Of a stretch of 10,118 bases of DNA, positions 1 to 5,765 are shown piece after piece; position 1 is the first letter of the stretch, and every line of letters begins with the position of its first letter. The notes below the pieces were generated by a model, which saw only the letters and a list, made by a program, of their open reading frames with translations, searched no databases and had not been told where the DNA came from. The stretch is from Thermoplasmata archaeon (lineage in GTDB: Archaea; Thermoplasmatota; Thermoplasmata; Thermoplasmatales; Thermoplasmataceae): NCBI GenBank assembly GCA_021802165.1, contig JAKAAU010000034.1, positions 1 through 10,118 of the forward strand. Direction: 5' to 3'. Both the position numbers and the translations under genes were made by a program.

Positions 1-1
1 T

Positions 2-313
2 GTGCTATCGGGCGGGAACATCAATTTCCTTCTGCTTTCCAATATAATATACAGGGCAATGGAAATGGAGGATAAGCTTCTACGGCTGGAGTTCAAGATA
101 CCTGACCACCCGGGAACCATGGAAAAAATAGTCAGCGCAATTTCATCCTCTGGGGCAAATATATACCATGCCGAGGTTGATAATCTTAACAAAGATACCC
201 CGATTGGATACCAGTATCTTCTATTTACAATAAATATACTGGACAGGGAAAGGATTGAAGAACTCCTTGGAAATCTGGATAAACTTGGATACAAGTATAG
301 AATTGTTGGATAA
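2..313 (+). CDS. ilvA: Threonine ammonia-lyase, C-terminal part with ACT domain (5' end outside window)
   Basis: This is the 3' end of a pyridoxal-phosphate-dependent threonine dehydratase, which deaminates threonine to 2-oxobutanoate for isoleucine synthesis or threonine breakdown. The reading frame is open from base 2, and its first residues (LSGGNIN) match the conserved segment at the end of the catalytic fold of the medium-length, ACT-bearing form. A short linker helix follows. Then comes an ACT domain from about visible residue 25 to 102, with the usual features: a first beta strand, DHPGTMEKIV, the SSGANIYHAEV strand, and a closing LGYKYRIV strand. ACT domains bind amino acids, so allosteric feedback is expected. 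The GTG at base 2 is an internal valine, not a start. The gene ends only three bases from the stop of the convergent acylphosphatase. Family assignment is firm; the exact enzyme subtype (biosynthetic or catabolic) cannot be decided from this fragment. Confidence 0.86.
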   Translation: MLSGGNINFLLLSNIIYRAMEMEDKLLRLEFKIPDHPGTMEKIVSAISSSGANIYHAEVDNLNKDTPIGYQYLLFTINILDRERIEELLGNLDKLGYKYRIVG

Positions 314-316
314 ATA

Positions 317-583
317 TTATTTGAGTATTTCAAATGTTTCAAATTTGCAATTATCTGCAGGTATTGAATCTACAGATGTTATTTCTGATAATGGAATTTT
401 CCTGCAGTAGGCTTCCAGTATGGAGATCATCTCAGGGTCTCCAGAAAAAACTGCTTTTACCGACCCATCGTCCATATTTTTTACCCAGCCTGTAATTCCC
501 AATTCAGACGCTTTCTTTTTAACATGTGCCCTGAAACCGATTCCCTGTACATTTCCGTGAAATATATATTCCATACCTGCCAT
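317..583 (-). CDS. acyP: Acylphosphatase
   Basis: A small cytoplasmic enzyme of 88 residues that hydrolyses carboxyl-phosphate bonds such as that of acetyl phosphate. The length is normal for the family. The phosphate-binding signature GNVQGIGFR occupies residues 10-18, with catalytic Arg18, and the second signature GWVKNMDDGSV occupies residues 32-42, with catalytic Asn36. Both key residues are present. Two starts are possible, ATG at 583 or ATG three codons later at 574; I chose the first because a TATA-like element (604-615) lies about 25 bases ahead of it, consistent with a leaderless message. The gene follows the HTH_10 regulator by 34 bases on the same strand, so it may be co-transcribed with it or use its own promoter. 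No functional link to the oxidase is evident. Confidence 0.93.
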   Translation of the reverse strand: MAGMEYIFHGNVQGIGFRAHVKKKASELGITGWVKNMDDGSVKAVFSGDPEMISILEAYCRKIPLSEITSVDSIPADNCKFETFEILK

Positions 584-603
584 GGTGTATTATTGCTTAT
601 CCC

Positions 604-615
604 GATAAAAAATTT
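604..615 (-). promoter_or_regulatory. Candidate TATA box for the acylphosphatase gene
   Basis: On the minus strand the 34-base gap after the regulator stop reads AAATTTTTTATC. Its centre lies about 25 bases before the ATG at 583. That is the spacing expected for an archaeal TATA box driving a leaderless transcript. AT-rich DNA makes such matches easy to find, so this is only suggestive. Confidence 0.4.
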
Positions 616-617
616 GC

Positions 618-1241
618 TTATAGTTTACTTTCTACATAGTCCTTTACTATTTTTCTTAATGTTTTCCTGAGTATTTCAGAAAGGGCCGCAGTGGAAATAC
701 CCATCTGCTCGGCAATCTGTGTAAGTGACATCTTCCGTTCCGGGTCAAAATATCCGTACTCATAGAGCGAAAAAATAATCTCCTTCTCCCTGTCTGTTAT
801 GGCATTTCCCTCGTCAAATGAAATATCAGAAATGGAAAATTCCATTCCTTCCCTCTGCAAATTACGCTTTAAATCCATAAGTTTTGAGATTCCTGGAAGA
901 GAAACGCGGTATGACAGTACTTCAGGGCTAACAACCCTACTCCCAATTATTACAGCCTCGGAGTTGCCAATCACAGAGCAGGCACTGCAACAAGATCCCT
1001 TTGCCCATACTATTCTTTTTCCAGTTTTAACAGTATCAATGGTTATTTTTTTTATTTCAGGGAGCGCAGAATCAGCGTCTTCATCTGATCTGAAAGATAT
1101 TCTATGGGTAGTTGTTTTTCCATCAATTTTAAGGCGTTCAATACTGGCATCTGGAAATGTCTGGAGTATATAATTTGTAATTTCACAGTCCTTTCTTTTT
1201 ACAGTAATTACTGCGGTGATTTCCCTGCTTGATTTTGACAC
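618..1241 (-). CDS. HTH_10 (bacterio-opsin activator-like) transcriptional regulator with CCxxC cluster
   Basis: A 207-residue predicted DNA-binding protein of the Bat/HTH_10 family (COG3413 type). The C-terminal domain, about residues 148-200, shows the family pattern: ITDREKEII, YGYFDPERKMSLTQIAEQMGIS and a LSEILRKTLRKIV recognition region. Family members activate or repress genes of energy metabolism in haloarchaea, and DmsR for DMSO respiration is one example. The N-terminal 145 residues are a poorly conserved sensor-like region containing a cysteine cluster at residues 84-88 (C84, C85, C88), plus C19; this could bind a metal or respond to redox state, which is inference. The start is GTG at 1241; ATG codons at 1243 and 1246 are in another frame. 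The gene is divergent from cydAB with about 112 bases between starts, so it is a natural candidate regulator of the oxidase. Confidence 0.85.
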   Translation of the reverse strand: MSKSSREITAVITVKRKDCEITNYILQTFPDASIERLKIDGKTTTHRISFRSDEDADSALPEIKKITIDTVKTGKRIVWAKGSCCSACSVIGNSEAVIIGSRVVSPEVLSYRVSLPGISKLMDLKRNLQREGMEFSISDISFDEGNAITDREKEIIFSLYEYGYFDPERKMSLTQIAEQMGISTAALSEILRKTLRKIVKDYVESKL

Positions 1242-1259
1242 ATCATGATATGTAATTGG

Positions 1260-1271
1260 TATTTAAAAAAA
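1260..1271 (-). promoter_or_regulatory. Candidate TATA box for the HTH_10 regulator gene
   Basis: Read on the minus strand, a T-run continues into TTTAAATA, ending about 20 bases before the GTG start at 1241. The spacing suits a transcript starting at or very near the start codon. It lies back to back with the TATA-like element of cydA (1279-1289), so both promoters share about 30 bases. Confidence 0.4.
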
Positions 1272-1278
1272 TTTGCTA

Positions 1279-1289
1279 TTATATAAAAG
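1279..1289 (+). promoter_or_regulatory. Candidate TATA box for cydAB
   Basis: The element TTATATAAAAG is the best TATA match in the divergent region. It is preceded by AAATTTGC, which could hold a BRE. Transcription would be expected about 25 bases downstream, near 1305-1310, giving a leader of roughly 45 bases before the ATG at 1354. A second AT palindrome at 1328-1337 (ATTTTAAAAT) is an alternative but lies only about 21 bases before that ATG, which is close for a leaderless promoter. Confidence 0.5.
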
Positions 1290-1294
1290 TGGAG

Positions 1295-1312
1295 TACCTG
1301 ACATGTTAGGTA
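1295..1312. promoter_or_regulatory. 18-bp inverted repeat, candidate operator at the cydA transcription start
   Basis: The sequence TACCTGACATGTTAGGTA is its own reverse complement at eight of nine base pairs; the only mismatch is G1300 against T1307. It sits immediately downstream of the TATA-like element at 1279-1289 and covers the position where transcription should start. A dimeric regulator bound here would block or hinder initiation, so repression is the simplest reading. It lies upstream of the preferred cydA ATG and is not otherwise explained by coding. Whether the divergent HTH_10 protein or another regulator binds it cannot be told from the window. Confidence 0.5.
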
Positions 1313-1353
1313 AATGTAATAAATACCATTTTAAAATGCTATATTTGATTAAG

Positions 1354-2820
1354 ATGGGAATATCATATCCAGTCTGGGACAGTGCAATGTTCGCATATAC
1401 GATTTCAGCGCATATCATTATAGTGGGGATAACGCTGGCAATGGCACTTGTAATAACTATTGCAGAATATATAGCACTGAAAAGGAAGAACAAATATTAT
1501 GAGGCTCTGGCTCATAAATTGAGTATAGCCCTGGTGATCAATTTCGCCATAGGGACTGCGTCAGGAGTTTTCATGGCGGTTGAGCTGATGCTATTCTGGC
1601 CCGTGTTCATGAGGCTTGTAGGGGCAGTTGCAATGTTAAGCTTCTATGCAGAGGTTTTTGCCTTCCTGGTTGAATCCATAACGCTTATGGTTTATGTATA
1701 CTTCTGGGACAATTTCAAAAACAGGTGGAACCACTGGCTTGTATCCTGGGGAGTTTTATTTGGCACAGGGGCTTCGGCATGGCTGATCACAAATGTAAAT
1801 GCATGGATGAATACGCCTACAGGATCGTTCAACATAGCAAAATATATCAGTTCAGGAGGATCTGTTATAACCGGTGTAAATCCATTGAAGGTTTTCTATG
1901 AGCCCTCAACAGGCCCGGAGTTATTCCATATGTTCATGGCAATGTACTTCGCAGGATCAATGGCCCTTTTAGCCTATTTTGCATACAAGTACTTAAAGTC
2001 AAAGAACGATGAGGAGAAGAAAATTGACAGGTCTGCAATGAAAATACTTTCTGCAATCGGAATTGTGGACATAATTCTTATAGGTATAAGCGGTTCTATC
2101 GAATTATCAACTCTCTTGGTAGTAGAGCCATTAAAATATGCAATGCTTGAACTAAATATGCATCCCGTAATGTCCGGTGCCCCAGAGCATTTATTCGGAT
2201 TCATCGTGAACGGGAAATCTGTGGATTTCATCCCGCTGGCCGGAATACAGTCCCTGCTAGCATATCCACTCACAAAGGGCAATGCTGGATATATACCGGG
2301 GCTTTCCTCCTACCCATCCTATACATGGGCACCATCGGTTATACATGACACACTTGACCTCATGGTAGGTTTCGGATTGCTAATGGGGTTGTTCTGGTTT
2401 ATTGTCCTTGTGCTGAGGCTGATGAAAAAAGATATATTCAACATGAAATGGATTCTCTACGGATTCATAGGCATGGGTTTCCTGGGAATGTTCACCATGG
2501 AAGATGGATGGTATACCGCAGAAGTCGGAAGGGTTCCTTATATAATACTGATGCCATACAATTCAGCAGGGCAGCCAATAATAGCAGGGCATTACGGTGT
2601 GATGACCATAGCAGAGGCTGCATCCACATCCACAATCGTTTGGTATCTGGGAATAGTGATAATTCTATTCTATCTGATAATAATACCCTTCACATTCTAC
2701 TTCAATGCCAAGGTGCTGAACCTGGCAAATGTGGATGATGAACTCAGAAAGGCTGAAAAGGACCTGAATATCAATAATCCAGGCAAGGATATAAACAGTG
2801 TAAATGCGGGGGCGAGATAA
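1354..2820 (+). CDS. cydA: Cytochrome bd-type oxidase subunit I
   Basis: The haem-bearing membrane subunit of a bd-type terminal oxidase that reduces O2 to water, here 488 residues with about nine membrane spans. By eye alignment with E. coli CydA I find His20 (haem b595 ligand H19), a pair of acidic residues E100 and E107 in AEVFAFLVES, the NAWMNTP segment, His192 in ELFHMF (H186 of haem b558), Met337 in DLMVGFG (M393), and W386 and E390 in GWYTAE (W441, E445). Several quinol-site residues differ: GRQPW reads GRVPY (392-396), Lys252 aligns with Met273, and Arg391 with Asp335. The loop between His192 and Met337 is short. I chose ATG 1354 because earlier in-frame starts (TTG 1273, ATG 1303, ATG 1336) precede or crowd the predicted transcription start and only 1354 gives the normal N-terminus. 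The cydB ATG follows its stop directly. Confidence 0.87.
   Translation: MGISYPVWDSAMFAYTISAHIIIVGITLAMALVITIAEYIALKRKNKYYEALAHKLSIALVINFAIGTASGVFMAVELMLFWPVFMRLVGAVAMLSFYAEVFAFLVESITLMVYVYFWDNFKNRWNHWLVSWGVLFGTGASAWLITNVNAWMNTPTGSFNIAKYISSGGSVITGVNPLKVFYEPSTGPELFHMFMAMYFAGSMALLAYFAYKYLKSKNDEEKKIDRSAMKILSAIGIVDIILIGISGSIELSTLLVVEPLKYAMLELNMHPVMSGAPEHLFGFIVNGKSVDFIPLAGIQSLLAYPLTKGNAGYIPGLSSYPSYTWAPSVIHDTLDLMVGFGLLMGLFWFIVLVLRLMKKDIFNMKWILYGFIGMGFLGMFTMEDGWYTAEVGRVPYIILMPYNSAGQPIIAGHYGVMTIAEAASTSTIVWYLGIVIILFYLIIIPFTFYFNAKVLNLANVDDELRKAEKDLNINNPGKDINSVNAGAR
2808..2815 (+). promoter_or_regulatory. Ribosome binding site for cydB
   Basis: GGGGGCGA matches the archaeal Shine-Dalgarno GGAGGTGA at six of eight positions. 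It lies five bases before the cydB ATG, inside the last codons of cydA. It supports the chosen start of cydB and tight coupling of the two subunits. Confidence 0.55.
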
Positions 2821-3876
2821 ATGTCTTTTTCATACCTTAATGCAGATGGGGTATTTCTGAAAATAGTAATTGCCGCAATGGTAACATTCCTGTTTTCGGA
2901 ATTCATAGCTGTGTTTCCAATATTCAGCAACTATGAAAAGCACAAAACAGTGGTACTGAAGCATATAGTTCCCATATGGGAGATAACCGGAACAATGATT
3001 GTGTTCTTTGTGGTGGAGCTTGAGCTGATATATTCCGGGCTTACACCCATAGCCTCATACCTGTTTATACCTGTAATAGGAACCTTCGTTGCTTTATTAA
3101 TACTGAGAAATGTTGCCATAATATATGCAGAATTCATATGGAAAAAGGTTGACAGCAGGCCATTGATGATGTTTTACTCAGGTGCAACTTTCCTTATGGT
3201 AATAGGGTTTGTCACAGCTGTTGCAGCACTTCTAATAGGAAATAGTGTATCTACAGCAATACCATCATTGCCACCTCTGCTCCATCTGAATACTGTAAAC
3301 CTCTCAAAGTCCTATGTGGATTACACTGCGCTACTTACCTCCCCAGTTTATTCGGCTGTATACTGGGAATTCCTGTTTGGCACATTGTTCATAGCATACG
3401 GGATGTCACAGGTATTTTACAGGCTCGCAAAGAGAACAAGCTGGGTTCCACTGCTTACCATAATATTCGGGCTATTCCTTAATGTAAATGCATGGAATGT
3501 TGTGGCAACACTTGCAGGAGCAAAGTTTGTAGGGTACTATATGGTACTTCCTGTTATAATAACCCTAGCAGTGCCATTGCTTTACATGGCTAAATCTACA
3601 ACACATCTGGCATCGTATAAACCATTCTGGTTTGTTGCGGTTACTATTTCCGTGCTGTTCCTGGAACTTCCCATAACAAGAATTGCGGGGAATGCATATT
3701 CGATAAATGCCTTTGCCTCACCAAATTCAATGCAGGCCGCAAATTTCTGGCTGAGCATTATAGGGGGCATACTGTTCCTGTTGCTCATGGTGATGTACGC
3801 CTTTGTTTACAACAGTGGCAAACTATCATTTAACCCGGAAAAAATTGAAAAGAACAAACAGGAAATGCCAAAATAA
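2821..3876 (+). CDS. cydB: Cytochrome bd-type oxidase subunit II
   Basis: A 351-residue polytopic membrane protein and partner of CydA, starting at the base after the cydA stop. About nine membrane spans are visible, near residues 11-35, 52-72, 78-103, 115-140, 178-200, 208-232, 238-257, 269-285 and 309-330. The CydB family pattern is recognisable: HIVPIWEITGTM at 48-59 aligns with the IAPHWDGNQVW region (Trp53 and Glu54, where E. coli has Trp57 and the proton-channel Asp58), and LLILRNVAIIYAEF at 92-105 aligns with the conserved RxVxFxxR region. The last span matches the C-terminal helix of CydB. The protein is divergent, and without CydA next to it the assignment would be weaker. No CydX-like or cydDC gene is in the window. 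A lysine-rich tail ends the protein. Confidence 0.8.
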   Translation: MSFSYLNADGVFLKIVIAAMVTFLFSEFIAVFPIFSNYEKHKTVVLKHIVPIWEITGTMIVFFVVELELIYSGLTPIASYLFIPVIGTFVALLILRNVAIIYAEFIWKKVDSRPLMMFYSGATFLMVIGFVTAVAALLIGNSVSTAIPSLPPLLHLNTVNLSKSYVDYTALLTSPVYSAVYWEFLFGTLFIAYGMSQVFYRLAKRTSWVPLLTIIFGLFLNVNAWNVVATLAGAKFVGYYMVLPVIITLAVPLLYMAKSTTHLASYKPFWFVAVTISVLFLELPITRIAGNAYSINAFASPNSMQAANFWLSIIGGILFLLLMVMYAFVYNSGKLSFNPEKIEKNKQEMPK

Positions 3877-3886
3877 ATCACTATTA

Positions 3887-3936
3887 TAATTTTTAAAATT
3901 AAATTGATTTCTTATTTATTCTTAATTTTGTGAAGG
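3887..3936 (+). terminator. Probable transcription terminator of cydAB (T-rich tracts)
   Basis: Eleven bases after the cydB stop comes a short AT inverted repeat (AATTTT, T, AAAATT at 3888-3900), followed by T-rich runs up to about 3935. Archaeal termination relies mainly on T-tracts, so this is a plausible end for the operon. The convergent GTPase gene ends at 4014. Confidence 0.4.
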
Positions 3937-3960
3937 CACAGAATATTTTGCAATTTATTA

Positions 3961-3977
3961 GATTTCAGCTAGAAATC
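3961..3977. repeat. Short inverted repeat between convergent genes
   Basis: GATTTC and GAAATC flank the five-base loop AGCTA. The perfect 6-bp stem lies 37 bases beyond the stop of the minus-strand GTPase gene. It could contribute to 3' end formation of that message, but no clear T-run follows it on the minus strand. Confidence 0.3.
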
Positions 3978-4013
3978 CGGGGAGTTCATGAGTTAGATGG
4001 AAGTCATTGAATT

Positions 4014-5096
4014 TCAGTACTTGCTTATCAGTGTTACGACATCCTCATCATTCACTTTATAATCGAGACCGACCCTGGCTTCTATTCTCCTTGATGGACC
4101 GGTTATGATCGCGTACCTGAAGGTGGAAATCATTTCCCGGCTGATTTTTCTGCACACATCCCTGACTGTGGCCCCCTCGCTCAGTATTAATGGCCTTTCA
4201 TAATCTACCTCGCCTGCCTTATTTCTCATATACACACGGACCATGTCCAGTGATTTATAAATCATATTCTTCATGTTTTCCAGATTATACCCTGTTTCTG
4301 CTGAAACCTCTATATAATTGCCGAAATTTTTCAGGTGTTTTTTCAGCTGTTCTTCATCATGGGGCATATCTATTTTATTGACAACCATGAAAGATTTTAT
4401 ATACACTATATTTCCCTTGAAAAAATCTATGAGATCATCAATATCTATGCTTTCCCTGATATATATATCTCCATTGACAATTTTGAATTCCTTGGCTATA
4501 TCCCTGATATCACTGTTATCTATATCCACATTTCTTGGTTTATGTATCCTCAGGCCGCCGTAATTTGTCCTTTTGAATGATATATCCTTCCGCTTCCTGT
4601 TCAAGACTATGCCCGCCTTGTAAAGTTCTGCAACTATACGATCGAGCCCCTTGAGCTGGATATCCGTCACCATGACTATGAGGTCGACATTACGTATTGT
4701 GCTTATTATCTCCCTGCCACGCCCTGCCCCCAGGGCGGCATTATCTATAATCCCTGGAAGGTCTAGTATCTGTATCTGTGCCCCATTATAATTCAATGTA
4801 CCGGGAATAACTGTGAGGGTCGTAAATTCAAAGTTCCCAACAGTGCTTTTTTTATTTGTAAGTGCATTAAGGAGAGAGCTCTTGCCTACGTTGGGGTATC
4901 CTACCAGTGCCATTGTTGCATCCCCGCTTTTTGAAACAGAAAAACCATAGCCTCCTGACTTCTTATGCGATTCCTCCTCAAGTTCCAGCTTGGACATCCG
5001 TGCCTTGAGAAGGCCTATATGTTTTTCCGTGGCCTTATTTTTCTGGGTTTTTTTAATTTCGTCCTCTATTTCCTTTATTCTTTCCTGTATTGTCAT
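4014..5096 (-). CDS. drg: DRG-family GTP-binding protein with TGS domain
   Basis: A 360-residue cytoplasmic GTPase of the Obg/DRG subfamily. In order: a basic and acidic N-terminal helical region (1-48), the G1 loop GYPNVGKSS at 66-74, a threonine-rich G2 region near 92-95, G3 DLPG at 112-115, an inserted domain at about 150-235 typical of DRG proteins, G4 NKID at 240-243, G5 SAE at 265-267, and a C-terminal TGS domain at about 300-359. DRG proteins associate with ribosomes and help translation through stalls in eukaryotes; a ribosomal role here is inferred by homology. All GTP-binding motifs are intact. Its ATG overlaps the stop of the upstream methyltransferase by four bases (ATGA), which fixes the start and indicates translational coupling. 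Confidence 0.93.
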   Translation of the reverse strand: MTIQERIKEIEDEIKKTQKNKATEKHIGLLKARMSKLELEEESHKKSGGYGFSVSKSGDATMALVGYPNVGKSSLLNALTNKKSTVGNFEFTTLTVIPGTLNYNGAQIQILDLPGIIDNAALGAGRGREIISTIRNVDLIVMVTDIQLKGLDRIVAELYKAGIVLNRKRKDISFKRTNYGGLRIHKPRNVDIDNSDIRDIAKEFKIVNGDIYIRESIDIDDLIDFFKGNIVYIKSFMVVNKIDMPHDEEQLKKHLKNFGNYIEVSAETGYNLENMKNMIYKSLDMVRVYMRNKAGEVDYERPLILSEGATVRDVCRKISREMISTFRYAIITGPSRRIEARVGLDYKVNDEDVVTLISKY

Positions 5097-5635
5097 TTTC
5101 TCACTTTTAGCTCGTAAAGCTTGATGGATTCAAAATCAAAACTCTCTGATGCAATTTCTGTAAATACATAATTTTTATTTTTCCTTATAAATGATTCTAT
5201 ATCTGTAAGGTCGGATAGTATAATATAAATGTTCCCACATCTATTCAAATATTTATCTGCAGATGCGAGGAATCTTCCTGTAACGGCAAATCCATCACTG
5301 CCTCCCGCCCACTGAGGACTTTCGTTCTCTACCGGCAGGTATGGTGGGTTAAATATCAGGGTATCGTATTTTCCGTGGATATTCTGGAAAAGATCCGATT
5401 CTATTACTTCAATGCTAACTTTATTGATCCCTGCATTATGTTTTATCAGTTCAACGGCATCCTGCGATATGTCCACTGCCGTCACTGTATGGCCCTGGAG
5501 TGCAAGGTTTATGGAGATTATCCCTGTGCCTGCCCCCATCTCCAGAACCTTTTGTCCACATTTTGTGTGATCCATCAGGAGATCTGTATCCTCTGCGGGC
5601 CTGTATACAGTCTCGGAATAATCAATATTAATCAT
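5093..5635 (-). CDS. HemK2/Mtq2-like protein-glutamine N5-methyltransferase
   Basis: A 180-residue S-adenosylmethionine-dependent class I methyltransferase. Visible motifs are VYRPAEDTDLL at 10-20, the SAM loop VLEMGAGTGII at 30-40, the acidic strand end AVD at 53-55, and the catalytic NPPY at 96-99 followed by the family's WAGGSDGF at 109-116. It lacks the N-terminal helical domain of bacterial PrmC and has the short architecture of archaeal/eukaryotic Mtq2 (HEMK2), which methylates the glutamine of the GGQ motif in class I release factors with a Trm112-like partner. The substrate is inferred from family; other protein or nucleic-acid targets are possible. It is the first gene of a two-gene unit, with a four-base overlap onto the DRG GTPase. 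Confidence 0.87.
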   Translation of the reverse strand: MINIDYSETVYRPAEDTDLLMDHTKCGQKVLEMGAGTGIISINLALQGHTVTAVDISQDAVELIKHNAGINKVSIEVIESDLFQNIHGKYDTLIFNPPYLPVENESPQWAGGSDGFAVTGRFLASADKYLNRCGNIYIILSDLTDIESFIRKNKNYVFTEIASESFDFESIKLYELKVRK

Positions 5636-5658
5636 TTCTCTTTATAATACCACAGGGA

Positions 5659-5702
5659 TATTTTAGTGTTTGGTGTTTTAAAGTGGAAATGATGCATTTA
5701 TA
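5659..5702 (-). promoter_or_regulatory. Candidate promoter region for the methyltransferase-GTPase operon
   Basis: Two TATA-like elements lie on the minus strand in the 127-base gap between rad50 and the methyltransferase. CTAAAATA (5666-5659) is centred about 27 bases before the ATG at 5635 and would give a leaderless message. TATAAA (5702-5697) would give a leader of roughly 35-40 bases. Either would let this pair be transcribed separately from the DNA-repair operon upstream. Confidence 0.4.
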
Positions 5703-5741
5703 GGTTACTCTATGTGCTAATTCTATCTGTGCAATGAATTT

Positions 5742-5765
5742 TATGAAAATGGTGAAAAATAATTA
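5742..5765 (-). terminator. Possible terminator after rad50
   Basis: Just past the rad50 stop the minus strand reads TTATTTTTCACCATTTTC, two short T-runs. These could end the repair-operon transcript. They are short and there is no stem, so read-through into the methyltransferase is equally possible. Confidence 0.25.

Noticed and set aside
2..4. GTG at the left edge as the start of a small 103-residue gene
   Set aside because: The residues that follow are the conserved end of the threonine ammonia-lyase catalytic fold, and the frame is open to the edge. The gene is simply truncated by the window.
4..24. LSGGN near the left edge resembling an ABC-ATPase signature
   Set aside because: The context (LSGGNIN followed by an ACT domain) is that of threonine ammonia-lyase. 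There is no Walker B after it.
799..1173. 124-residue plus-strand frame opposite the HTH_10 regulator
   Set aside because: No recognisable domain; it is the shadow of a clearly coding minus-strand gene.
1273..1353. TTG 1273, ATG 1303 or ATG 1336 as the cydA start, giving a longer N-terminus
   Set aside because: The extension has no family match. TTG 1273 and ATG 1303 lie before or within the predicted transcription start and operator, and the normal CydA N-terminus with His about 20 residues in begins at ATG 1354.
2448..2738. 96-residue frame within cydA in a different phase, considered as a frameshift product or nested gene
   Set aside because: CydA runs uninterrupted through this region with its conserved GWYTAEVGR segment; the alternative frame has an unnatural His/Arg/Ser-rich composition.
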